A stretch of DNA of 64,000 bases from Nemertoderma westbladi (GCA_032718475.1 JAUCBJ010007658.1:1-64000); one strand, 5' to 3'. Shown: positions 30,626 to 42,532, counted from the first letter of the stretch. The notes: a model not told the origin generated them from the sequence alone. Translations and numbers: made by a program.

Positions 30626-30924
30626 TCAGAAGAATCCTAAGCCGGTGTTCTGGGCTTAGAAAAGATACACACTGACTGAATTGCGTGGGTTTCTGTAGGC
30701 ACTGTCCAACACAAAGTGAAAATCGCTCTGATTGGCCGAGCAGAACAAAGAACAAAGAAAAGCTCCACGCTGGCAGTAAATCAGCTGACAGATTTCGTCA
30801 TCTGAGCTACAATCTTTTAGAGTATTAAGCGAATTGCGGCAAAATGGCTAGTTATGTCCGCTAAAAGCACCTACACGGTACATTGCGGAGAAAATGACTG
30901 GTTATATCCGCAAAAGCTTTTACA
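30626..30924 (-). repeat. BEL-B copy 1 5' LTR fragment
   Basis: Begins inside the LTR (AGAAGAATCCTAAGCCGGTG, equal to about 5137) and runs to the terminal AAAGCTTTTACA, followed by the duplication GATTT. It shows the uninterrupted target of BEL-A, CCGGTGTTCTGG. Confidence 0.87.
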
Positions 30925-31002
30925 GATTTTTTTTATGACGTGGAAGACTTTTCTACTCCGGTATTCAATCGATTCATATTATAAAATTGGAGAAACTTAT
31001 TT

Positions 31003-31170
31003 ATTAATTAATTTATTATTTTAATTTATTATTATAATTTATTATTTTAATTTATTATTATTAATTTATTATTTTAATTTATTATTATTATTATATATAT
31101 ATTATTATATATATTAATATATCTAATATATAATATCTGATATAAATTATATAATATATATATTATTATT
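31003..31170. repeat. AT-rich microsatellite
   Basis: Runs of ATTTATTATTTTA and TATATATTA units beside the right end of BEL-B copy 1. The stretch 31,171-31,940 beyond it shows no gene. Confidence 0.85.
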
Positions 31171-31941
31171 ATAAATAGTTACTTTTAAATATCAGTGCGT
31201 GTCTACCATGTGCTTCAGATGTAATGTGCCACTGTGTGTCCTCGACTGCTTTGAAAACCATTCTACGAAAAAAGTTTATGGGTCAGGTGATAGCCATATA
31301 AACTCGGACTCTGATTAACTGTTTATATAACTGATTAAAACTGTTTGTTTAACTGTCTGTCTTAAATGTTTAACTGTTTATCTTGTATTTAATGTAAAAT
31401 ACATCAATACAATTAAAAAAAAACAATTTGCTCTTTATTTTAATAGAAAGATTTTTGTACATGAACATCTAAATAATTATAATATCCAAAGAAATCGCTG
31501 ACCAAGTGGGATAAAACTCATAAAAACATCTCACCAAGTCAGACAATACTTACTAAAACACAAATTTGTGTTCATCAGTACCAACTCGAAACGTAGTTTC
31601 TAAAATGGTTAGACCAGCTCGTGACATAAAACTGTAAACACATTTTGTGTTTTTACCAAATTAATACAACAACAAAGAAATATATACATGACCAAGTCAT
31701 TGCAATAATAATAAACATAGTCTATATGCTAGATCTTCGTTCACTACTTGACTCGCCAAATAAATCACATTTGAGCTAAGTGGACAATGGGTCATTTTTT
31801 TTATTGTGTAATATTATGGTTTTGTTCAGAAGTGGAAAAAATGAGATTGTTTTTATAACAATGTTTTAAAAATGATACTATTACAATACTGTTTTAAATG
31901 CTCATTGATGTTAATTGTGTGGTTGAGAACTGAATCGATTT

Positions 31942-32105
31942 TTAGTAATTTCAGTTTCAGTTTCAGTTACAGTATTCAATATTCGTAATTACAGTTTCAG
32001 TTACAGTATTCAAAATTCGCAATTACAGTTACAGTTATAGTTACAGTATTCAAAAAAATCATCAAAATCATTCAGTTACAGTATAATTACAGTTACAGTT
32101 CTCAA
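31942..32105. repeat. Tandem repeat of CAGTTACAGTATTCAA units
   Basis: About four imperfect units of 35-45 bp built from TTACAGTTTCAGTTACAGTATTCAA. No coding potential. Confidence 0.8.
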
Positions 32106-32110
32106 CAATA

Positions 32111-32321
32111 GTGTTGACCCGGACCCGGCCTTTTTGAGACTGACCCGGACCCGGCAAGATGTTCGACCCGGTCGTTTACTAGTACCCATATGCTAAGGCT
32201 TCGCTCACTTCGTGGCTTGCCCCATAGCTATATAGCCTTGTAGCTAGTAAACGACCGGGTCGAACATTTTGCCGGGTCCGGGTCAGTCTCAAAAAGGCAG
32301 GGTCCGGGTCCGGGTCAACAC
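32111..32321. mobile_element. Foldback element with GACCCGG-rich arms
   Basis: Two arms of about 72 and 79 bp (32111-32182 and 32243-32321) are almost perfectly inverted: GTGTTGACCCGGACCCGG against its complement, through GTTCGACCCGGTCGTTTACTAG. The 60-bp loop holds GTACCCATATGCTAAGGC and following bases, which recur at 38963-39006. This is the form of a small non-autonomous foldback transposon. Confidence 0.82.
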
Positions 32322-32539
32322 TTGTGATATCAAAAATGATATAAAAATGAAAAAAACGAAAAAAATGTATAGGTAACCCAAAATAAAAAAATGATATAAA
32401 ATGTAAGAAGATGCTACTAGGTGTACTACCTGACTACCTACGGGAATATGCAGTTTGGGGTACCCACACGCCACACGGCCATTTGATTTTTATACAGTAT
32501 ATGAAACTCGCTGGTTATACAGTAGTGGCGGGTATGGCG

Positions 32540-32672
32540 GCCTCAACCCTAATTAAAACTGTCACATAACCATAACCCTAAAGTCATAATCTAAGAAATT
32601 TAGCAGAATTTATTAGATTATAACTTAGGGTTAGGGTTAGGGTTACATGACAGTTTTAATTATGGTTGAAGC
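32540..32672. mobile_element. Second foldback element with telomere-like core
   Basis: Arms of about 60 bp (CTCAACCCTAATTAAAACTG against CAGTTTTAATTATGGTTGA) face each other. The right arm contains three TTAGGG units (32625-32645) and the left arm a degenerate counterpart. Confidence 0.75.
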
Positions 32673-32827
32673 CTGACCAACTAACCCTAACCAAAATAAT
32701 AAACCAAACCATCTTTACAAGAATAAATGGTTATGATAGGCCTAATGACAGTATGACAATGTACCGGTAACTGTCTGACCAAATGCTAAAGGTGGTTTGC
32801 AACGCAGTACTGCAGTACAAGTAAGAA

Positions 32828-34625
32828 AAAGTGGGTATAACTTTTCGCCGTATCCGTATCCGTATGCATTTGCCGTATCCGTATGTACATACGCCATAGG
32901 CGTATGATATGGTATGTAATGGATTCCTATGGAGATTAATCCGTATGTGATTTTAGAGATTAGGCATTGCTGATTGCGGACCAGTAAGAAGTACACTAGT
33001 ACACAGCACGCATGCAGACTGAAGACAGGTAGGCCTACTAAGCTAATAAGATAGCTATAAAGTGTAGAAGTGATTTAAAGTGTGTGGCTGCCGTTACCTT
33101 CTGCAGTTCTGTCAAATAAACAATGCAGGACAGGTCCAGGCTGCCAGTCCAGGATGAGTGACAGCCGGCAGGCCGGTCAGGCGGTGTCCGCCAGCCCCGG
33201 CTGCCCGGGATGCGCCAGCAGTGCAGTACCTACTGTATTAACCAGACAGCCAGACCAGGCTGCAAACCACCACTGAACCGCGCACAACGCCCGCGCACAA
33301 TTTTTCAGCCGCGCAATATCTGACAATATACCGCGCATAGACCTGTAGACTGAAAAAACGCGCACACCAAGCTGAAAAACAATTCCATTCACACAAACAT
33401 ACGAATAATAAATAAATATAAAAAAAGTATTATTTATTAACGTAAAGAAATAAATAAATAAATTTAAGCAATGCAAAATGAAAAAAAAACGTGAGCGAAA
33501 ATTTTCCTTTTAACAATGTAAAATGAAAACGAAACGCAAGCGAAGTGTGTGAAATTTTTAATTTTTATAAGTAGCGAGGTGAGTAGGTCTAAAATGAAAA
33601 AAAAGAAACGCGAGCGAAGCGAGCGAAATTTTTTTATTTTAACAATGCAAAATGGAAAAGAAACGCGAGCGAAGAGAGTGAAATTTTTTATGGCTAATTA
33701 TTTGTCTCATTAAATTGCATTTTTGCACACACTTTATAACTTTTTTTACACCTCATCCGCGCACTTTGACTTTTAATATTTTGCACAGAATACCGCGCAC
33801 TTTTGGTGTTTTTCACACAATTCCACGCACTTTTATTTCAATTCCGTGCACTTTTTTACCGCGCACTATTTCAAAACCGCGCACAACGCGTTGCGATTTT
33901 TGCACTCCATTTGCAGCCTGGCAGCCAGACTCTTCTTGACGCCGCTTGGAAAACTACAGAACTAACCAAAGGTGATTTATTTTTGAACTGTTTTTCCACC
34001 AACCTGAGGAATGCTAAGGGAATAAACATTCGCACAGATATTGAAAACCGCCGTGTCAGTCTGTCCATCTTTGTGAATTTATTAACATATAATATACCTT
34101 TACTTTCGCTGTTTCGGGGTCATTATATAGTTAACCATATGCAGCCAAGTGCCTACAAGTCCAACCTAGTGCCAGTTAGTCAAACCACATGTCTGCGAAT
34201 GCAACCGGGTGCCAGTAATTAATCTATGTCCAACCCGGCGGCCAGTCAGCCAGTGTCATTGTACACTGTGTGATCAGTGCTGCAGTGTACAATAAAACAA
34301 GCGCTGTGTGCTGTGGCGCATCCCGGGGCTGAAGGACATCACCTGTCACTCAACATGGACCTACAATGTTTATTTGCATTAGGTAGCAGCAGCCGCACTC
34401 TTTAAATCATATCGCTTTTAAGTAGGGCTACCTATCTTCAGTCTGCATGTGTATGTGCACTTCTTACTGGTCCGTACAGCCGTAATGCCTAATCTTTAAA
34501 ATCACATACGGATTATTCTCCATAGGAATCCATTCAGCCATTACATACGCGTATGTGCATACGGGGACGGGCGGATATGGCAAATGCATACGGATACGGC
34601 GAAAAGTTATACCCAGAAAAAGTGT
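32828..34625. mobile_element. Inverted-repeat element with arms of about 200 bp
   Basis: The arm 32828-33040 (GGTATAACTTTTCGCCGTATCC...) is repeated inverted at 34425-34625 with some mismatches. The interior of 1.4 kb has a GC-rich part (33120-33260) and units of CGCGCACAACGC and GAAACGCGAGCGAA that are also found in 63.4-63.9 kb. No transposase frame is visible, so it is non-autonomous or decayed. Confidence 0.65.
33474..33700. repeat. Minisatellite: AAATGAAAAAGAAACGCGAGCGAA units
   Basis: Three to four units of about 60-70 bp (TTTTAACAATGCAAAATG..AAAGAAACGCGAGCGAA..GCGAAATTTTT). The same unit forms the array at 63,520-63,892. Confidence 0.78.
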
Positions 34626-34639
34626 GGGTACCGGAAACT

Positions 34640-35097
34640 GCATTGCTGATGAGCCCTATCTACTGCTTTAGGCAACTTTGTGTACTGGCTGACTGGTACT
34701 GCCTGACTGGTGCGCTTATTAGAGACAGGGTGCTTATTCGAGTAAATAAGGTAATTTAATTTGTGTGGGCTAATTAAAATTTTATAAAAATGATGTACCT
34801 TTTTAACCTTTTTTTAATTGCATCAAATATCTTTCCACCTTTTTTTATTGCTAAAAATCCCCATGCGAGGGCTGACAATAGTACCCCGTACTGGTACCTG
34901 ATTAATTCAGAAGTTCTGTCAGTCTTGTACCAATCTTAATCTTATTATTTATAGAAATAGAGTATTGAATATAAATTAAGATATAAATTTCTATATATAA
35001 ATACAAATATACCTTGCTAATATAGATCGCTTGACATACCTTAAACTACTGCCACCTGTATTTAATTTATTGATTAATATTTATTGAAGATTTGATA
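34640..35097. other. Upstream region of the zinc-finger gene
   Basis: AT-rich, about 450 bp between the inverted-repeat element and the zinc-finger ATG. No clear TATA box or start signal can be assigned. Confidence 0.4.
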
Positions 35098-36889
35098 ATG
35101 GATCAACATATTAATTTATTGAAAGAGAAATCATCTGGCGCCGATATAGTTATAAAGAGAGAACAAACAGACTGTATAATTATAAAGAAAGAACCAACAG
35201 ACTCCACCCCCTATTCTCTTGATGTTAAACAAGAAAACTGCGTTTACGGATCATCTCCCATCGAAGTTCACAACAATTTGTTCGGTAGAGTAAATGTTGT
35301 CCCTGTACTAGATGACGAAGATATTTCTTATGAACAATCTGGAGATTCTTTTATTGTTGAAAAACGGGAAAACGATAGTCCCGACTGTTCGTATGGTAGG
35401 CCTATTGAAACTGAAGGTACAGAACAGACAATGAGTTGTGCAACAACAGCGTCCGGTAGTTCTAATGAAACTGTTGTGGAGTTGGTATCTTCTTCAGATA
35501 CCAGTTCCTGTTTGCATTGCAATGAATTATTTAATAACAAAGGGAATTTAGAGAGACATATAGAATCCGTTCATAAAGACGTAAAGAATAAGTATAAATG
35601 CGATTATTGTGAGAAACTGTTTAAATGGAATAGTGCTTGTAAAGTACGCATGTTGGCTTCTATCCATAAAGGTATAAAATATAATTCCAGTTATTGTCAT
35701 AAAGAATTCAGCCTGCAAAGGAGTCTAAACACCCGCATTAACTTTGCCCACAAAGGTATAATCAAGTACAGTTGCTCCGATTGTGGAAAATCATTTAGTA
35801 CAAAAGACGCTCTAAAAAAACATGTCGACTCTATACATAAAGGTATCAAGTACAACTGTTTTGATTGTGGAAAATCATTTAGTACAAAAGACGCTCTAAA
35901 AAAACATGTCGACTCTATACATAAAGATATCAAACATAAGTGCGGTTATTGTAATAAGGAATTCAGCCTGCAAAAGACTCTAAACACCCACATTAACTTT
36001 GCCCACAAAGGTATCATCAAGTATAGCTGCTCTGATTGTGGAAAATCATTTGCTAGAAAAGGCGAACTAAAACGACATGTTGACTCTATACATAAAGATA
36101 TCAAGTACAACTGTTTCGATTGTGGGAAATCATTTAGCTACAAATGCCGCACTAAAACGACATGTCGACTCTATACATAAAGATATCAAACATAAGTGCG
36201 GTTATTGTAATAAGGAATTCAGCCTGCAAAAGACTCTAAACACCCATATCAACTTTGCCCACAAAGGTATCATCAAGTATAGATGCGCCGATTGTGGAAA
36301 ATCATTTGCTACAAAGGCCGACCTAAACCGACATGTCGACTCTATACATAAAGATATCAAACATAAGTGCGGTTATTGTAATAAGGAATTCAGCCTGCAA
36401 AAGACTCTAAACACCCATATCAACTTTGCCCACAAAGGTATCATCAAGTATAGATGCGCCGATTGTGGAAAATCATTTGCTACAAAGGCCGCACTAAAAC
36501 TACATGTCGACTCTATACATAAAGATATCAAACATAAGTGCGGTTATTGTAATAAAGAATTCAGCCAGCAAATAAGTCTAAACACTCACGTTAACTTTGC
36601 CCACAAAGGTATCATCAAGTATAGCTGTTCCGATTGTGTAAAATCATTTGCTACAAAAGCCGCTCTAAAACGACATGTTGACTCTATACATAAAGATATC
36701 AAGTACAACTGTTCTGATTGTGGAAAATCATTTACTACAAAAGCCGCACTAAAAATACATGTCGACTTTATACATAAAGGTATCAAATATAAGTGCGGTT
36801 ATTGTCATAAAGAATTCAGTCGGCAAGTCTACCTACACGATCATGTCAATTCTGTTCATAAATCTTGTCTCTTCTCAAGTTACCGGTAA
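35098..36889 (+). CDS. C2H2 zinc-finger protein, about 16 fingers, with a one-base frameshift
   Basis: The only likely host gene, a probable nuclear DNA-binding protein. ATG 35098 (MDQHINLL) is preferred. Residues 10-50 carry three sumoylation-type sites (IKRE, IKKE, VKQE). A single finger (CLHCNELF...HIESVH) is followed by two degenerate fingers, one lacking the first Cys. About thirteen fingers then alternate between two types, CGYCNKEFSLQ...LNTHINFAH and CADCGKSFATK...LKRHVDSIH, joined by KGIIKY or KDIKHK instead of the usual TGEKP. The array therefore grew by duplication of a two-finger unit of about 168 bp. In the eighth finger a one-base insertion near 36136-36148 shifts the frame: the first frame ends at 36180 and the rest reads in the next frame to TAA 36887-36889. 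No introns are apparent. It could be a recent pseudogene, a real truncated allele or a sequencing error. Confidence 0.85.
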
Positions 36890-39149
36890 CAAAATAACAA
36901 TAACACAATTCTGTTCATAAGTCTTAAAGTTGCCCGTACCAAAATTGTTGTATTATACTGAACTATATTTTTGTATCTAATCATTATCGGAAAGATGTTT
37001 ATTTTAGAGTGAATTAAATATAAAATAAATAGGTGATTGTTAATTTTTAATTGACTACAGTCATTACTAGGTTTATTTCACCGACATCCCCTAGAACAGA
37101 GACATTATTTTTCAATAATTTGAGTGGTTCAAGCTGTGTGTTTGTCTGTATGTATGTTTGTTTGTGCACATTGATATTGGCTTGGAAGGGTAAGAAGTGC
37201 TCTACTTCATGGCCAACTAACTATACAAAGAAATGTATCGATTATTTGGGTTTTTATTTCGGTTATTAATTATTTAGCGGGTAAAATTAAGCTCATGTTG
37301 AATAAAAATAGCGCAGGTCGATTCGCCGTGTCCCATTCTCACAAAGTTTTTATTATATTCGAGTGTTTATATAAAGATGTATGATTATTTATTGATTGAA
37401 AATAAAATAGTGTATAAATATGTAATATTCCCTCACGCAGCCTGAACTTTGCCTATGGTAGCGAATAGGGAAGGATTTTCTCTGTATCATAGCAACGTTG
37501 TATAATTATTTAACTCCGGTTAGCTGGGAAGACAGGTAGCAAGCTGGCCGGAGTGTTGAATGTGTCTCAGTAAATCCAATGGTTGGGGTGGGTTGTCTAT
37601 TGAGAACTCCGAACTGGTCATGGCATTAATGCTGCTTTCTCCAATGCTGCATGGAGGGTGGGACGGGTTTACATATTGATTGCGATTGATATTTGATTGG
37701 GGATTAGATTATCATTTAGTTTTTCGGTTTTGTTGTCTTATAGACAGTCTTCTTATAGCCAGCTTGCTGGCTTTCTAGTTACTAGCTAGTACTTTTTGAA
37801 ATTTTTAAAATATGGTTTTTTATATTTGTTATTGGTAAGAGTTCTAGAACATTTGTAGGCCCCTGGATATATTTTTTTATTGTACAGTAGCCAGTGTTTT
37901 TTTACTAGCTTGTATTTTTTGAAAGTCTGGGACGAAAATACCGGAACGAAAAGTCCAGGACGAAAAGTCCGGGGAAGAAAAGTCCCGGAACGAAACGTCT
38001 TAGATCCACGGAAATGTATTTGATCACATTCGTTCCCAAAGCCCCTACCTATCCGTTACCGGTTGAGGGTAGGCCTACAGACCTGTACCACTGGCCGTGA
38101 CCGGTACAGTTGCGCAGTCGCTGTCATCGATTAACAGTAGTCTGTCGCAACATAACACCAAATAACAATCTGTCGCAACTTAATCCTCAGTGTGTTGACT
38201 TGGGTCGGTTTAGCAAACTAATAATGATTTTAAAATGCTTATAGCCGCTGGCAGGTTATTTTGGAATTTTAGAAGCGATCAGATAAACATCCTTGCCGTT
38301 CTTCCCGGATTCCGTAATACCTGAATACTGTGTTAACAACTGTATTAGTTCGGTGGGCTTACTGCAGAGTGGTGCACGTTCGTGGGGCCTTCGCGCAGCA
38401 CGGGAGCCTATATTAGAAAGTACATTATACTAATCTCTATTAGATATAAGAAAACAGTCATTCACTAAAATTTATATGAGTGAAGGCGATGCTATCAGTT
38501 TGTGATAAACTAGTTGTAAAAATAGAGATCCATTTCAGTTTGCCCTTACACACTTTAACTGTCATTTGTAAACCTTCTCACTAGTTCTATTTAAGTTAAG
38601 AATGACATTTTTAGTTTTACAATACTCTTCTCCTTCATTAGCCTCGTTGCGCTCGTTCTGTTTTGTCTTAAAATAATTTTCCTAAAAGGAGAATAACGAC
38701 CTTTATAACTATGCAAAGTCTCGAAACTGTGAGAGTAACCGCTGATTTATGGCAGATGGATACTCGTATCCACTGTAAACTCGTTGCGTTCGTTCGTTTT
38801 TTTTACCAAAAAATTATTTCTATTCTCTTTCTTTCTAAGATTCTTTCTAAACTTTCGCCGGACTACATACGTACCAAGTTTCGTTTAAATTCATCAAGGA
38901 ATGACTGAGTTATTAGTGATCAAAAATTTACGACGACGACGATGACAGACAACTCGTTAATGGTACCCATATGCTAAGGCTTCGCTCACTTCGTGGCTCG
39001 CCCCACAGAATGACGTAATTTCCTTAGTTGCGTCTATCTGCTGATATTATTTAGATCTTTTAGAATTTAAGGAATCCTATTTAGATAATCGGACATTTTT
39101 TTGAAGCCTTTCTTTGACTGTTGGTAGACTAGGTCTTTTTTACTATACA
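36890..39149. other. Intergenic DNA, no gene recognised
   Basis: AT-rich sequence with no supported coding frame. It contains a short repeat of GGAACGAAAAGTCC units (37920-38003, about five copies) and, at 38963-39006, a copy of the loop of the foldback element at 32.1 kb. Confidence 0.5.
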
Positions 39150-39415
39150 AAACTATAGTATCAAACGTAAGTGCGGTTATTGTCATAAAGAATTCAGTCA
39201 GCAAAGCTACCTAAACACCCATGTGAACTACTTTCATAAAGATATCAAGTACAACTGTTTTCATTGTTGAAAATCATTTGCTAGAAAAGACTGTCTAAAA
39301 CAACATGTCGACTCTATACATAAAGATATCAAATATAAGTGTGAATATTGCAATAAATAATTCTGGTACAAACACGACATAAAACAACATGTTGACTCTA
39401 TACATAAGGATATAA
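39150..39415 (+). pseudogene. Fragment of a related C2H2 zinc-finger gene
   Basis: Translates to pieces of four fingers of the same alternating family (KCGYCHKEFSQQSYLNTHVNYFH, then HVDSIH blocks), with in-frame TGA after the Cys pair of finger two and TAA in finger three. The surroundings show no start or continuation, so this is a decayed partial copy 2.3 kb beyond the main gene, in the same orientation. Confidence 0.85.
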
Positions 39416-40090
39416 AAGCCTTCCTGGAAAACACGCAACGGCGCAACAGCACAACAGCCCTATAACCAATGAACAACATTGGCCCAACAGCGCAACAACC
39501 TAAGATTGTTTTATACATTCCACTCTAATTCTATTGGCTTGTACATTCTGTTGCGTTCTATGGCATTCCATTTCTGTAGCGCCGATATGGCTCAACAAGC
39601 AGAGAACAGGAGAAGTTAGGCCTACAAATACATGAAAATACTGGTTATTGATCAGCTGTGCTGTAGTGTTGGCAACGCACAGGCAGACTCTTTGATATAT
39701 TGTACAGGTAGATGAGAGTACAGAGATGGGAGACCTCTCCACTTCTGCACTGTCTGATAGTCCTGTAGTCTAGTCAGATAATGCAGTAGTGGCATGCTGA
39801 CTAATATGCAGTAATGACTGATTTCGTGATACCACAAAGATGAAAAGCATTATGAACTAAAAAACAAAATTGCGTAATTTAATTACTGACTAGGAAAATA
39901 AATCCATTCTAAAATATGTTTTTTTATTGTAAATTTTCAGATTATAGCTCGTTATAAGGAAGTGATAGCCCGTTATAGATCGTTCTACCTTTTAGTACGT
40001 ATCTGTCTGCATACAGCAGTACAGTGTATGTACAGCCGTGTGCAGTAGTGCAGTGTGTGTGTCATGTCAAGTACTAGTTGCCGATAACAT

Positions 40091-41642
40091 CCCAGGTAAC
40101 ACAGGACGTCCACGAAAGAAATTGAACGTTCATATTTGGTACTTTTTTTATGCGAATCTGAACATCAATGAAATATTGTTCAAAATAGGTAAAAATTGCT
40201 GACGTTGTGAGTAATTTACCAAATTGTGACGTTCACATTAGGTAATTTAACGTCCTAACTTTAAAGAAATTGAATATGTACCAAAACAAACGAATATTGA
40301 ACGTTCAAATTGCGTCCAGTTATGCGTTCATTTCTTTGTACCTAAATATGTACGTTGTTTGAACATTTATGAACGTTCAAACATAATTTACTTTAACTTG
40401 TTATGTCAATGGCATGTTCAAACTTGTTCGTGATACAATTATCTGACTATTTATTATTGTGCAATTATTTTTTATGTTGGTTAGCCTACTCCTTGTATGG
40501 TTGGTGTGGTTCCGCTTAGTTATATCTGGACTAATGGTTCATTCTCAATACAAAACAATTACTTTAAGTAATCGAAAAATTATTCACACAACAAAACATT
40601 GATAACCAATACAATGCTGACGCATTTTTAAACATTTTAAACAACAAATAACATCAAAATTAGACAAAGGTGATTCTACTGATTACTAAAGCTAATACAC
40701 TAGTACTATGTCACGAAAAATTGTAATAAAATTATTAGAATATATTAGGCCTATTGAACCAAGAAAATAACAAACAAAGAAAACCGCAAAAGTTTGTCTA
40801 TTTTGATACCAACTGACCAAATACCATTACATTTTGTTGAGATAAATCGGATATATGGGCGTTGGAATGTTCAAACTTCTATCATGCGTAGGGTAATTTT
40901 TTTAATCGCAAAACATTATTTTTTATTTTACAAATTTATCATATTATATAAACCTTTCTTACGTTTCAATTGCTTTTTGTATGTATTATTGCCTTATTGC
41001 ATAGATACAAAATTTCAAATATCAATTATAAGGTCATAAAATTAATTAATTTTTTTAAGATTCATCAATATGAATAATCTATTTTGGCTGGAAATAAGAT
41101 AAAATACAGAAATCTAACTAATCCAATGCGAATTTGTGGATCATCACCATAATATATCATGGATACTCTTATATCACTATCGATTAAATAATTTCATATA
41201 TACTCTGATGCTTCCTTCTCTAAATGTATAGGGTATTGTAGGTGTAGGGCCGTAGGATAGGGTGTAGGGATTGGATAAGGTAGGCTAACCCCCCCCCCCC
41301 CCCCCCCCTCCCCTCTCTACACAGAACATGCACCAACAAACAGTGATTGGTTGGTCTCACGTTAAATTTTTACGTTTATTCAACCTAATATGGACCTATA
41401 ACACACCAGAAATGAACGTCTAGTGAACACGTCATTTGAACATAGATTGCCTGTGGTCTCTTTTACGTTCAATTGCCCGTTCATATTACGGTACTTCTGA
41501 CGGCCAACTTTGAACTATTGAACGTTTAGCATCAATAGCATCTTATGGGAGAAATACAACGTCATATGAACATAAATCCAGAACGTCTGGACGAATAATG
41601 AACGTAAATTTACCGTAAATTTACGTATTTGTGCTACCTGGG
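40091..41642. mobile_element. DNA transposon with CCCAGGTA inverted ends, non-autonomous
   Basis: Left end CCCAGGTAACACAGGACG and right end (inverted) CCCAGGTAGCACAAATACG define a 1,552-bp element. Both subterminal zones are packed with GAACGTTCA-type palindromes and TTCAT..GAACGT words. There is no transposase frame. A pure 20-base C run (41289-41308) lies inside. The superfamily is uncertain because the target duplication is not clear (AT on both sides). Confidence 0.72.
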
Positions 41643-41896
41643 ATACCGGACCAAGATATTTCCAGAACATTACAATCGAACCTTAATCAGTCATGAATTG
41701 AAGTTGACGAACAAGTAGAAATCATTTGCGCCAAGGAATCAAAGGCAAATAAGTGTGACAGCTGTAAGGGGGATTTCAATCCCAGAAATCAGTTAATTCT
41801 GAAAACACGGGGTATACGGTACTTTGTCGCAATAATTTTTATTTATTTTATTTAATATTCTGTCGTACAGTAATAAATCCGGTTACACTGTTATTT

Positions 41897-42532
41897 TTGG
41901 GAGTAATCAGGCGTTATTTGCGTCGACTTTCCCCTGGCCGCTTGGAGACATACTGTAGGAATTTTGATTGCGTCGAAAGTCCACGCCCCCGACGCAGCAT
42001 ACCATATGCTTTACAAGATAACGTGAAAACTACAGAACAGTATATTGGACGAGATGGTAGACAAAGTCAAATTATTCAACCAGTTGGTGATATACCTTAC
42101 ACCTTGGTGCCACCCACTAGTTGTGGCTCCAAAACCAGGGGGGCGGGGGAGATAAGAATTTGTATCGATCTTACAAAATTAAACACCCAAGTTGAGCGCA
42201 CTTCATACCCAACTAAAACACCAGCAGAAGCAGTTGGTGGTTTTAAACAAACCGATTGTTATTTTGCTAAACTCGATTCCGTCAGCGGATATTGGCAAAT
42301 GCCACTACATGTTGATTCTCAAACTTTGACAACTTTCATTACTCCCTATGGTAAATTTAGATTTTTACGTTCACCAATGGGGGTTGTGTCGACTGGCGAC
42401 AGTTTTTCTTATCGTGGTGACTGCGCACTAACTGGATTAAATATTCAGAAGATTGTTGATGATGTCGGAATGGGTGAGAAAAACATTCACAAATTATTGA
42501 TGTTATTGTGCAATGTTTTAGAAAGGTGTGTC
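41897..42532 (+). pseudogene. Ty3/gypsy reverse transcriptase fragment
   Basis: Contains the gypsy RT blocks IRICIDLTKLN, YFAKLDSVSGYWQMPL with the motif A Asp, TTFITPYGKFRFLRSPMG, and the catalytic box as IVDDVG. Residues between motif B and motif C are shortened. The frame is cut at about 42533 by a MITE and no RNase H follows on this strand. It is a fragment of a polyprotein and cannot function. Confidence 0.88.

Larger units (their letters stand above)
4252..30924 (-). mobile_element. BEL-B copy 1: rearranged BEL/Pao retrotransposon hosting BEL-A
   Basis: A minus-strand BEL/Pao element bounded by a 5-bp duplication GATTT (4247-4251 and 30925-30929), typical of this superfamily. Its ends read TGTTCGCG on the left and TTTTACA on the right. 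Removing the nested BEL-A element and one CGGTG copy leaves about 7.8 kb. In minus-strand order it holds a 5' LTR fragment, a protease tail fused to an RNase H tail and integrase tail, a duplicated non-coding spacer, an integrase with one stop, a second spacer, acc1 and an acc2 remnant, then the 3' LTR. The gag gene, protease active site and all of RT are missing, so it is non-autonomous. Confidence 0.85.

Noticed and set aside
41289-41308. Pure C runs here and at 46055-46073 as a functional quadruplex or i-motif
   Set aside because: Single homopolymer runs of about 20 are more likely replication-slippage products or partly assembly artefacts.
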